Shown here: one piece after another, positions 6,351 through 12,794 of the stretch
Layout of the letters: every line of letters starts with the position of its first letter
Numbering within the stretch: the stretch's first letter is position 1
NCBI GenBank assembly: GCA_040752855.1
Contig: JBFMHP010000004.1
Coordinates: 1 to 12,794, forward strand
DNA from: JBFMHP01 sp040752855
Lineage (GTDB): Bacteria > Pseudomonadota > Gammaproteobacteria > RBG-16-57-12
Length of the DNA stretch: 12,794 bases
Direction of reading: 5' to 3'
Program-made: the position numbers and the translations under genes
The notes under the pieces: generated by a model
Told to the model about the DNA's origin: nothing
The model's input: only the letters and a program-made list of their open reading frames with translations
Database searches by the model: none

Positions 6351-7157
6351 TCATTCGAATGGATGCTCGAATGACAGATATAGCAAAATACTTTTTTTGC
6401 CTGCGGACGGGCCTATCCCAATCGGCATGGAAATCCCCGGTACGATCTGGAGGCCGGAACTATAGTTGCTAGCGAAGCGTACGCCCGGATTGATGAATGC
6501 AGTATTTTCCTGCCGCTTGCTGCCATCCGGCTGAACCACTTCGGACGCAGTTCCAACCGCCTCGAGCATCAGGTTGAAATTCTCCGAGGTAAGGTATATG
6601 AGGCTCGCGCCATAATTAAACCCGGTCGTATTGGCCTTTGCTCCGCCGGGTTCCTTGCCGCCTGAAGTGTACGTCGCGCCAATATTCCAGTGGGTGACGA
6701 CTTTGTCGGACAACGCCACACTCAACGGGATGTTGGTCTGGATACCGACAGCATCCGTTCCGTGGCCTTTCCTGTAATCGCCGGTGGGCAGGATGACAGA
6801 AAGCCGGGGGGACAATGCGATCCCGTCCTTCGAAATGGCCTGATAGCGGTAGTTGAGCGCAATATCCCCAGCTCCGCTTGAGTTTAGGGGATCGGCCATA
6901 TGCACCACAGGAATGGTATAGGAAAGCTGATGGGTCTGGTCCGGCACCGGCCATTCCTGCGTAAAGGTATAGACCCAGTCCTTGGTCTTTTGCGTGTACT
7001 GGTAGGCCTGAATATGTTGAACAACGCCTGCTTCCTGGTTGTAAGCCTCCTCCATCAGAAACGAGTTGTCCTCGATTCTTTTCGACTCTTCCGCGTAGCC
7101 TTGTAAAGGTATGCATACAGCAAACACCAACATCCCAGAAATTCTTTTATTCCACAT
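6351..7157 (-). CDS. Outer-membrane channel-like protein, PF13557 (MetA-pathway transporter) type
   Basis: This 268-residue protein begins with a signal peptide (MWNKRISGMLVFAVCIPLQGYA, cut before EESKR), and AAGGAGG stands about 5 bp before the ATG. The mature part opens with FLMEEAYNQEAGVVQHIQAY, which I associate with a group of proteobacterial envelope proteins annotated as transporter or MetA-pathway of phenol degradation (PF13557). Amphipathic strands follow (LSPRLSVILPTGDYRKGHG, then VGIQTNIPLSVAL). The final strand is ILLYLSFEHPF followed by Glu. The family role is poorly defined; members are predicted beta-barrels. It lies 18 bp downstream of the lipoprotein gene and is probably in the same transcript. 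A link to metal handling is contextual only. Base composition is lower in GC than in the neighbouring RND gene. Confidence 0.75.
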   Translation of the reverse strand: MWNKRISGMLVFAVCIPLQGYAEESKRIEDNSFLMEEAYNQEAGVVQHIQAYQYTQKTKDWVYTFTQEWPVPDQTHQLSYTIPVVHMADPLNSSGAGDIALNYRYQAISKDGIALSPRLSVILPTGDYRKGHGTDAVGIQTNIPLSVALSDKVVTHWNIGATYTSGGKEPGGAKANTTGFNYGASLIYLTSENFNLMLEAVGTASEVVQPDGSKRQENTAFINPGVRFASNYSSGLQIVPGISMPIGIGPSAGKKSILLYLSFEHPFE

Positions 7158-7175
7158 AACGCCTCCTTAAGTTAG

Positions 7176-7601
7176 CTACTCAAAACGCACCTGAAAGGCT
7201 GCTCCCGCCTGATCCGTGCAAACACCGGCAGGCTTTACGGCACCGCCCCACATCACACGACAAGAAATTTCCTGGCCGTCAGCAGACTTGGCAACAGTCT
7301 CAATGGAATACGTTACATGATCGGTATCGAGACCGGAAAAAATCCGATTCCAGTGCTTCGGATTCACGCCATAGTAGCGCTTGCGCAGTTCCGCCAGATT
7401 GGTATGGCGCTCAACGGTAAAGCCACGAGCCTCATAACGGCGATCCGGCGCTTCCAGTACAAGGAGATTGCCTTCCCCGCGATCATGCACCAATTCGCCA
7501 CCGACAAACGGTGCACTGCCTTGTTTGTCCAACGGGTGAGTCGGGCTGGCGCAACCCGTAAACATCAAGATTGCCAGTATGCTCAAGTAAAATTTTTTCA
7601 T
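7176..7601 (-). CDS. Small lipoprotein of unknown function
   Basis: This 141-residue protein starts at 7601, where AAAGGAAA lies just upstream; the alternative start five codons earlier is less suitable because the Lys-Lys and hydrophobic signal begins at MKKFYLS. A lipobox is clear (MFTGC, Cys at about residue 17), so the mature protein should be lipid-anchored. Asp is absent just after the Cys (CASPT), which favours the outer membrane by the usual rule. The mature chain has APFVGGELVHDRGEGNLLVL and then ERHTNLAELRKRYYGVNPKHWNRI. It includes two further Cys residues (SCRVM and GVCTD) that could form a disulfide. I do not recognise a named family. It precedes the outer-membrane protein gene by 18 bp and follows the PII-like gene by 100 bp, with an FNR-type box in that gap. 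Confidence 0.8.
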   Translation of the reverse strand: MKKFYLSILAILMFTGCASPTHPLDKQGSAPFVGGELVHDRGEGNLLVLEAPDRRYEARGFTVERHTNLAELRKRYYGVNPKHWNRIFSGLDTDHVTYSIETVAKSADGQEISCRVMWGGAVKPAGVCTDQAGAAFQVRFE

Positions 7602-7633
7602 GGTATTTCCTTTCATCGAGAAGTTGAAGCTAC

Positions 7634-7647
7634 TTGATCCGTATCAA
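7634..7647. promoter_or_regulatory. Perfect FNR/ANR-type box (TTGAT-N4-ATCAA)
   Basis: TTGATCCGTATCAA matches the FNR/ANR/DNR consensus exactly and sits in a longer palindrome (ACTTGAT, 4-nt centre, ATCAAGT; 7632-7648). Its centre is about 39 bp upstream of the lipoprotein ATG (7601). Activation from -41.5 would put the transcription start on the start codon itself, which conflicts with the visible ribosome binding site. A repressing site, or a box used by a different CRP-family regulator, is therefore as likely. The palindrome could alternatively form a small hairpin in a read-through transcript from the RND operon. Confidence 0.5.
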
Positions 7648-7701
7648 GTGCTCGAAAAACAACACAGCCGGCGATTCCCTCACGTAGTAAGTCCATCCGC
7701 T

Positions 7702-8010
7702 TCATAACCCTCCCTGTCTTTCGACCTCAGTCACCTGATAGATGCCGCGCCCGGCCAGGCCGCAGTCGGCTGCGCGCAACGCCTGCAAGACATCGTCCAC
7801 ATCCTCGTCCTTGAGCAGAATGTCCACGCGAACATGCGGCGTATAGCCGATCACGCGGTCGCGCGCGGAAAGCGTCGGGTCATATTCATCCTTCTGACCA
7901 TGTCCTTCGATCTGGGTAAAGGTAAATCCGGTTACCTGCTCAAGGCTATGTAACGTATCCGCCAACGCGCGCTGAATATCGGCATGCACGACCAATGTAA
8001 GGTTCTTCAT
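7702..8010 (-). CDS. PII-like signalling protein associated with an RND metal pump
   Basis: This 102-residue protein starts with MKNLTLVVHADIQRALADTL and has a ferredoxin-like alpha/beta pattern. Strand-helix-strand is followed by a loop (EGHGQKDEYDPTLSARDRVIGY, about residues 35-56, in the position of the PII T-loop), then HVRVDILLKDEDVDDVLQAL and a closing GRGIYQVTEVERQ. This resembles the small PII-like/DUF3240 proteins often encoded beside CzcA/CusA genes, which probably sense a nucleotide or metal and tune the pump. The start codon overlaps the pump gene stop as ATGA, and the ribosome binding site AAAGGAG lies in the last pump codons, so translation is coupled. Which PII-like subgroup applies, and the ligand, cannot be settled from sequence alone. 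Confidence 0.78.
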   Translation of the reverse strand: MKNLTLVVHADIQRALADTLHSLEQVTGFTFTQIEGHGQKDEYDPTLSARDRVIGYTPHVRVDILLKDEDVDDVLQALRAADCGLAGRGIYQVTEVERQGGL

Positions 8011-11000
8011 AAGGAACTCCTTTGTGAATTCTGAAAACCCGACTCAAAACGCGTCTCGATCCAGGCATAGAGCGTAGGCAACAACACCAGCGTAAGCAGC
8101 GTCGAGGTGAACAACCCGCCGATCACCACCACGGCCAGTGGCCGCTGCAACTCGGAGCCGGGACCGGTGGCGAGCAGCATCGGCACGAGGCCGAGGCTGG
8201 CGATGAGCGCCGTCATCAGCACCGGCCGCAGCCGGCGCTCCGCGCCTTCCTGCACCGCTTGAAGCACCGTGCGCCCAGTCTCACGCAACTGATTGATATA
8301 AGCCACCATCACCACACCGTTGAGCACCGCCACGCCGAACAGCGTGATAAATCCCACCGAGGCCGGCACCGAAAGATAGAGCCCGGAGAAGTAGAGACTT
8401 ACCACTCCGCCGATCAGGGCGAACGGGATGTTCAGGATGATCAGGCCGGCTTGACGCACCGAACGGAAGGTTGAGAACAGCATGAAGAAGATCAGCGCGA
8501 TCGACACTGGCACCACCACCGCCAGGCGTTGCGCCGCGCGCTGCTGGTTCTCGAATTGCCCGCCGTAGTCGATGTGGTAGCCCTCGGGCAGTTTCACCTC
8601 GCGCTCGATGGCGGACCTCAGTTCCTCGACGAAACCAACGACATCGCGTCCCTCGACGTTGGTGCGCACGGCGACTAGCCGCCGCGCCGATTCGCGCTGA
8701 ATCAGCACCGGGCCATCGGCCTCGCGCACGTCGGCGACTTCCCCGAGCGGCACCAGCGCGCCACCGGCAGTCTTGATGAGGAGTTCCTTGATCGCCGCAG
8801 GCGAGGCGCGCGCGGCTTCCGGGTAGCGCACCAGTACACCGAAGCGGCGGCTGCCTTCGATGATCTCGGTCACCACCTTGCCGCCGACGGCTGATTCGAC
8901 CACGGCGTTCACATCCTCGTTGTTGAGGCCGTAACGCGCGAGCTTTGCCGAATCGATGGCGACCGTGAGGTAGCCCTGCCCGGAAAGGCGCGCGCGGAAT
9001 ATGTCGCTCGCGCCTTGGGTGCGCTGGACGATTTCCTCGATCTTGCCGGACAGCTCCTCGAGCACGGCAAAATCGTCGCCGACGAGCTTGATGGCGACAT
9101 CGGCGCGCACCCCGGACAGCATTTCGGAGACGCGCATGTCGATCGGCTGGCTGAAACCGGCCTCGACGCCCAGTTCCTCGAAGGGTTCGAGTTTCTCGCG
9201 CAGCTTCTCCTGGAAGGCTTCGAGCCCGTAGCCCCAATCCTCGCGCGGCTTGGTCTGCAGGAAGCAATCGGTCTGGTAGAAACCCATCGGATCGAGCCGC
9301 AATTCATCGGCCCCGCTGCGGCAAATCATGCCGGTGACCTCGGGAATTTCCAGAATCGCTTTCTGGATCGGCGCGTCCAGTGCGAGAGATGCCTCGAGCG
9401 ATATATCCGAGGATTTCTCCAGATTCACCACCGTTTTTCCTTCGTCCATCGCCGGCATGAACTCCTTGCCGATCAACGGAAACAACGCTGCGGCAGCGAT
9501 GAGCAGCACAATCGCCCCGAACACCGCGGACTTGCGGTACTCGAGCGCCCATCGCATCACCGGCAGATACACGCGCTTGATCGCCGCCAGCAAGCGGTCT
9601 TCGCCGTGCGCACCGGAGCGCATGAGGAAACTCGCCAGCACCGGAATCACGCTGAGCGACAGCAGCAGCGACCCCAGGAGTGCGAACACGATGGTCAGCG
9701 CCAGCGGCCCGAACATGCGGCCTTCGAGCCCAGTGAGGGAGAACAGCGGCAGGAATACGATGACGATGATGAGGATGCCGGACAGCACCGGAGCGGACAC
9801 CTCGACCACGGCGCGATAGACCAGATGCAAGCGGCTCACGCCCTTGGGTGCATGCGCGAGCTGGGTGTGGATGTTCTCCACCACCACCACGGCCGCATCC
9901 ACCAGGATGCCGATGGCGATGGCAAGCCCCCCGAGCGACATCAGGTTGGCGCTGACGCCGAACAGGTTCATCAGGATGAAGGTGGACAGCACCGTCAACG
10001 GCAGGATCAGCGCCACGGTGAGCGCCGCGCGCAGGTTGCCGAGCAGCACGATCAGCACTAGGATCACCAGCACCACCGCCTCGCCGAGCGCCTTCTCCAC
10101 CGTGAGTACGGCGGCGTTGATGAGATCGGTGCGGTCGTAGTACGGCTCGATGGTGACGCCCTTCGGGAGCGTGGGGGCAAGGCGCGCAAGTTCCTGTTTA
10201 ACGGATTCGACCACGGTGCGGCTGTTGGCGCCGACACGCAGCAGCGTGAGACCGGTCACGATCTCGCCTGCGCCGTCCGCCGTGACACCGCCGTAGCGCA
10301 CCAGCGATCCCTCCGCGACCTCTGCGACATCACCGATGCGCACCGGCACGCCGCCGCGCGTCACCACGGTGATGCTGCGGATGTCGTCGGCATCCCTGAG
10401 CTGCCCGACGGTGCGCACCAGCAGCATCTTGTCCTCGCGGTTGACACGGTCGCCGCCGGCATTGCGGTTATTGCGCCCGATGGCGCGTTCCAGATCATCG
10501 ATGGCCAAACCCTGTGCGGCTAGTTTGCCAGGATCGGGGCGCACCTCGAAGGCGCGCACTAGCCCGCCCATCGAGTTCACGTCGGCCACGCCGTCCACGG
10601 CGCGTAACTGCGGGCGGATCACCCAGTCCTGGATGCTGCGCAGCTCGCTGCTCGAATAGCCCTCGCCCCTGACGCGGTACATGTAGATGTCGCTCAAGGG
10701 GGTGGCTATCGGCGCGAGCACCACTTCGGCCTCTTGGGGCAGCGCGCCCTTGGCCTGGTTCAGGCGCTCCGCGACCTGCTGGCGCGCCCAATAGATGTCG
10801 GTGCCGTCCTCGAAGTCGATGACGATGTTGGATATTGCGTACTTGGTGGTCGAACGCAGGAGTTTCAGGCGTGGGATGCCCTGCATTTCCATCTCGATCG
10901 GGAAGGCGATGCGCGACTCGACCTCGGTCGGCGCAAGCCCCGGCGCCTTGACGAGCACCTGTACTTGCGGCGGCGAAATATCGGGGAAGGCGTCGATGGG

Positions 11001-11102
11001 CAGCGTGTGGAATGCCCACAGGCCGCCGGCAACCACCGCAACGGCGAAGATCAACATCATCAGGCGCTGGATCAGTGCGAATCGGACGAGCGCGGCGATC
11101 AT
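8007..11102 (-). CDS. Heavy-metal efflux RND pump, CzcA/CusA family
   Basis: This 1031-residue inner-membrane proton/metal antiporter takes metal ions from the periplasm or cytoplasm and passes them to an outer-membrane channel. The start at 11102 is chosen because MIAALVRFALIQRLMMLIFA begins the first membrane helix, GGAAAGGGGG lies just upstream, and the ATG overlaps the previous stop as ATGA. Seen are DAFPDISPPQVQV (37-49), the duplicated membrane halves (about 340-540 and 860-1015), porter-domain elements such as FSQPIDMRVSEMLSGVRADV (650-669), and the late membrane pattern PASVGFITLFGVAVLNGVV (913-931). The helix 4 motif is AIGILVDAAVVVVEN (396-410). The acidic residues equivalent to CzcA Asp408 and Glu415 are present (Asp402, Glu409), but the first Asp of the Zn/Co/Cd motif is Ala, as in CusA. 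The porter region also resembles CzcA, so metal specificity is ambiguous. No periplasmic adaptor gene lies beside it. Confidence 0.93.
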   Translation of the reverse strand: MIAALVRFALIQRLMMLIFAVAVVAGGLWAFHTLPIDAFPDISPPQVQVLVKAPGLAPTEVESRIAFPIEMEMQGIPRLKLLRSTTKYAISNIVIDFEDGTDIYWARQQVAERLNQAKGALPQEAEVVLAPIATPLSDIYMYRVRGEGYSSSELRSIQDWVIRPQLRAVDGVADVNSMGGLVRAFEVRPDPGKLAAQGLAIDDLERAIGRNNRNAGGDRVNREDKMLLVRTVGQLRDADDIRSITVVTRGGVPVRIGDVAEVAEGSLVRYGGVTADGAGEIVTGLTLLRVGANSRTVVESVKQELARLAPTLPKGVTIEPYYDRTDLINAAVLTVEKALGEAVVLVILVLIVLLGNLRAALTVALILPLTVLSTFILMNLFGVSANLMSLGGLAIAIGILVDAAVVVVENIHTQLAHAPKGVSRLHLVYRAVVEVSAPVLSGILIIVIVFLPLFSLTGLEGRMFGPLALTIVFALLGSLLLSLSVIPVLASFLMRSGAHGEDRLLAAIKRVYLPVMRWALEYRKSAVFGAIVLLIAAAALFPLIGKEFMPAMDEGKTVVNLEKSSDISLEASLALDAPIQKAILEIPEVTGMICRSGADELRLDPMGFYQTDCFLQTKPREDWGYGLEAFQEKLREKLEPFEELGVEAGFSQPIDMRVSEMLSGVRADVAIKLVGDDFAVLEELSGKIEEIVQRTQGASDIFRARLSGQGYLTVAIDSAKLARYGLNNEDVNAVVESAVGGKVVTEIIEGSRRFGVLVRYPEAARASPAAIKELLIKTAGGALVPLGEVADVREADGPVLIQRESARRLVAVRTNVEGRDVVGFVEELRSAIEREVKLPEGYHIDYGGQFENQQRAAQRLAVVVPVSIALIFFMLFSTFRSVRQAGLIILNIPFALIGGVVSLYFSGLYLSVPASVGFITLFGVAVLNGVVMVAYINQLRETGRTVLQAVQEGAERRLRPVLMTALIASLGLVPMLLATGPGSELQRPLAVVVIGGLFTSTLLTLVLLPTLYAWIETRFESGFQNSQRSSL

Positions 11103-12409
11103 GGCTGATCCCCCTTTCCGCCGACGAGGGACAATCCGGCGGCAAGCCGCAGATCGGCCGAGGCCAGCGCACATGCCTGCAACAACTCCTGGTAACGGGC
11201 GCGAGCATCGAAGTAGGCGTTGTTCGCATCCACCAGCGCAAGGACGTTGGACTCGCCCGCGGCAAAACTGCGACGCGTAAGTTCGAAGACTTTGCGTGCG
11301 GGTTCAATCAGGTTCGCGTTCACCTGCTCTGTCTGGTTCTGCAGGCGAAGCAGTTGCGCGTATGCCTGCTCCAGACGCATCCTGGCGTCCCGCATCAGCG
11401 CCTCGTAACGTGCACGGCTTGCTTCGGCCTCGGCCCTGGCCTTTCCTTCCGAAGCGCGATTCCGGTTCAGGATCGGAATCTCCATGCCGACGCCTATTCC
11501 TATCACGTTAATCGTTGCGCCGTTGTTGAAATCCCGGTCATGGAACAGTTTCAACACGGGATCGGGATAACGCTGCGATTCGGCCACTTCGATCCCCTCC
11601 CTTGCTGCCTCCGTCTCATGGCGCGCGGTCTCGATGGCGGGATGGCGATCAAGTTCGCGAGCGAAAACCTCGAACGAAGCTGGACGAGCAGGAAGAGTCA
11701 GAAGCGTGGTCTCGGCGGCTCCGTCCGCAAGACCCAGCAGATTCTTGAACCCGATGCGGGCATCCTCATAGTCGCGCTCGGCCAGGATGGTCCCCTGACG
11801 GGCATCCTCGCGCATGATTGCGAGCCGCCCAAGTTCGAGCGGGGTCAGATAGCGTTTCAGGCGATCTCCATAGCTCGTTATCCGGCCTGCTGCGAAATTA
11901 TTGGTAAATTCCAGGCGCTCTTTGGCTAACTGGCGTTTCGCTGCGGCGAATTGCACCGCATGAAAGACGAGGGCTGCTTCATGTTCCAGCAGCAGCGACT
12001 GGGCTTGGCGGTCAGCTTGCGCTGCCGAAAGTCCTGACTCGGCTGCGGCACGTTGACGCGCAATCCGGCGTAAAGGAAGCGGCTGGGAGAGCGCCAGCTG
12101 TGCGAGCCCCGTTCCTCCTTGCCCGTTCAATTGCCCGATTCTGTTATCCGCCCGCAGGTCGATGCTTGGATTGGGCCAAGCTCCCGCCTGAATCAATTCC
12201 TCCTGGCGCATATCCACTGCTGCGTCGGACTGCCGACGTTCCGGCGCCACTTCCAGCACGCGACGGATTGCCGATTCGAGCGTCCATACTTTCTGCTCCT
12301 TTGCCGATAATAGGACCTCGGATGTCCTCGTAGGCGCGATAGCTGGTTGTGCAAAGGCGGGGTTGAAATACAGCACCGCCAACCCCAGCGGCAATAACAA
12401 TCTAATCAT
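11099..12409 (-). CDS. TolC-type outer-membrane factor of an RND metal pump (CzcC/CusC-like)
   Basis: This 436-residue outer-membrane efflux protein forms the exit duct of a tripartite pump. The start at 12409 has GGGAGAA about 5 bp upstream. Residues 1-20 are a signal peptide (ending NPAFA before QPA), and there is no lipobox Cys, unlike CusC. The two repeated outer-membrane efflux domains are visible. The first starts at WTLESAIRRVLEVAPERRQ (42-60) with AWPNPSIDLRAD, and the second starts near RHPAIETARHETEAAREGIE with SQRYPDPVLKLFHDRDF. Between and after them lie long Ala/Arg/Glu-rich helices. The pattern YPDPVLKLF and GMEIPILNRNR is common in the CzcC group. The gene ends with a TGA that overlaps the pump ATG. 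In most heavy-metal operons a membrane fusion protein gene stands between these two; it is missing here. The gene is probably first, or second after the small upstream gene, in the operon. Confidence 0.9.
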   Translation of the reverse strand: MIRLLLPLGLAVLYFNPAFAQPAIAPTRTSEVLLSAKEQKVWTLESAIRRVLEVAPERRQSDAAVDMRQEELIQAGAWPNPSIDLRADNRIGQLNGQGGTGLAQLALSQPLPLRRIARQRAAAESGLSAAQADRQAQSLLLEHEAALVFHAVQFAAAKRQLAKERLEFTNNFAAGRITSYGDRLKRYLTPLELGRLAIMREDARQGTILAERDYEDARIGFKNLLGLADGAAETTLLTLPARPASFEVFARELDRHPAIETARHETEAAREGIEVAESQRYPDPVLKLFHDRDFNNGATINVIGIGVGMEIPILNRNRASEGKARAEAEASRARYEALMRDARMRLEQAYAQLLRLQNQTEQVNANLIEPARKVFELTRRSFAAGESNVLALVDANNAYFDARARYQELLQACALASADLRLAAGLSLVGGKGDQP

Positions 12410-12459
12410 CGAATTCTCCCGACTGAACGAAGTTGGAATTCGGCGAGACGTCAGAAGCC

Positions 12460-12477
12460 GCTAAGCACGAGCTAAGC
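12460..12477. promoter_or_regulatory. Two 7-bp direct repeats one helical turn apart, possible response-regulator site
   Basis: GCTAAGC is present at 12460-12466 and again at 12471-12477, 11 bp start to start, in the 94-bp gap before the outer-membrane factor gene. OmpR-type regulators such as CzcR, CopR and CusR often bind direct repeats with this spacing. No convincing -10/-35 pair was found beside it, and no regulator gene is in the window, so this is only a candidate operator. Confidence 0.35.
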
Positions 12478-12503
12478 GATATAACAAGACACGTCCCGCC
12501 GGA

Positions 12504-12794
12504 TCAGGCGAGAGTTGTTCTGGGTGGACGAAAAAGATCGTCGGGGGAAGAATGCTGAAAGGTTGCCGTCAGTTGGACGGGGTGATCGTCAAGGCACTTC
12601 GAAATCCCAAAGGTCGATTGACTTGGCAATCCCATGAAATGGCCGATGGCATGGCACCAGTGATCGCATGGCTTTTCGGGTGTAGCGGTCTTGAATGCTT
12701 CGTGGTCAGTTGAAAGATTTACGTCATCCACAACCGAACTGCGCTGCTCGTCGAACCACACGTCGGCTACAGCTTCTTTGTTAAACGTCCAGCC
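12504..12794 (-). CDS. C-terminal part of a small His/Cys-containing protein, CzcI-like (5' end outside window)
   Basis: The minus-strand frame is open from the window edge for 96 codons to a TGA at 12504-12506; the internal GTG at 12761 is unlikely to be the true start because the frame continues upstream (GWTFNKEAVAD). Seen are a central His/Cys motif (KPCDHWCHAIGHFMG) and a tail ending LFRPPRTTLA. Small periplasmic proteins of the CzcI type, encoded just upstream of czcC, share a His/Cys motif in the middle and a FRPP-like end; the match is by eye. The gene stands 94 bp before the outer-membrane factor gene in the same orientation, as czcI does. If correct, it would be a periplasmic modulator of pump expression. 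The missing N-terminus prevents checking for a signal peptide. Confidence 0.55.
   Translation of the reverse strand, partial: GWTFNKEAVADVWFDEQRSSVVDDVNLSTDHEAFKTATPEKPCDHWCHAIGHFMGLPSQSTFGISKCLDDHPVQLTATFQHSSPDDLFRPPRTTLA

Noticed and set aside
9015..10061. Long plus-strand open frame opposite the RND pump
   Set aside because: High-GC shadow of the pump gene, with no recognisable domain.
12410..12442. Inverted repeat CGAATTC/GAATTCG beside the outer-membrane factor start
   Set aside because: GAATTC is itself palindromic, so any two copies form an inverted repeat. With a 19-nt spacer and only one extra base pair per arm it is weak evidence for a control hairpin.

Overview
The window looks like part of a betaproteobacterial chromosome, most plausibly Gallionellaceae/Nitrosomonadales-like. 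This is judged from protein style, moderately high GC in the core-type genes and a chromosomal ftsX at the left edge; no taxonomic search was possible. ftsX (plus strand, 5' end outside the window) is the only recognisable core gene. Everything else is a heavy-metal resistance and envelope region on the minus strand. In this lineage rpoH commonly follows ftsX, but here ftsX is followed by foreign-looking DNA.

Layout from left to right. 2-790: ftsX C-terminal part. 781-1425: a boundary zone with short direct and inverted repeats around AGTCGTAAAT, an unrecognised C-terminal gene remnant (913-1191) and a 25-codon remnant of a P-type ATPase start (1315-1392). 1426-2673: an OprB-type porin with its own putative promoter. 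2885-6138: DUF302 gene, Met/His-rich periplasmic protein and an intact Zn/Cd/Pb-type P1B ATPase, reading right to left. 6139-6350: two more remnants, an unknown C-terminus joined to another ATPase start fragment. 6351-7601: a PF13557-like outer-membrane protein and a lipoprotein. 7702-12794: PII-like protein, HME-RND pump, TolC-type outer-membrane factor and the C-terminal part of a small His/Cys-containing protein reminiscent of CzcI.

Functional reading (inference). The P-type ATPase would move divalent metal from cytoplasm to periplasm. The Met/His-rich protein could bind metal there, and the RND pump with its TolC-type partner would carry it out of the cell. outer-membrane factor, RND pump and PII-like genes are translationally coupled by ATGA overlaps. 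The periplasmic adaptor (CzcB/CusB type) needed for a standard tripartite pump is absent from the window.

The most unusual structural signal is that the first ~22 codons of the ATPase gene occur three times (once intact, twice as fragments). Each copy lies 28-50 bp downstream of the end of a different envelope-protein gene, and the homology stops at almost the same codon in each fragment. Other points of note are a perfect FNR/ANR-type box before the lipoprotein gene and two 7-bp direct repeats one helical turn apart before the outer-membrane factor gene. No tRNA, rRNA, CRISPR array, complete insertion sequence or recombinase gene was seen.
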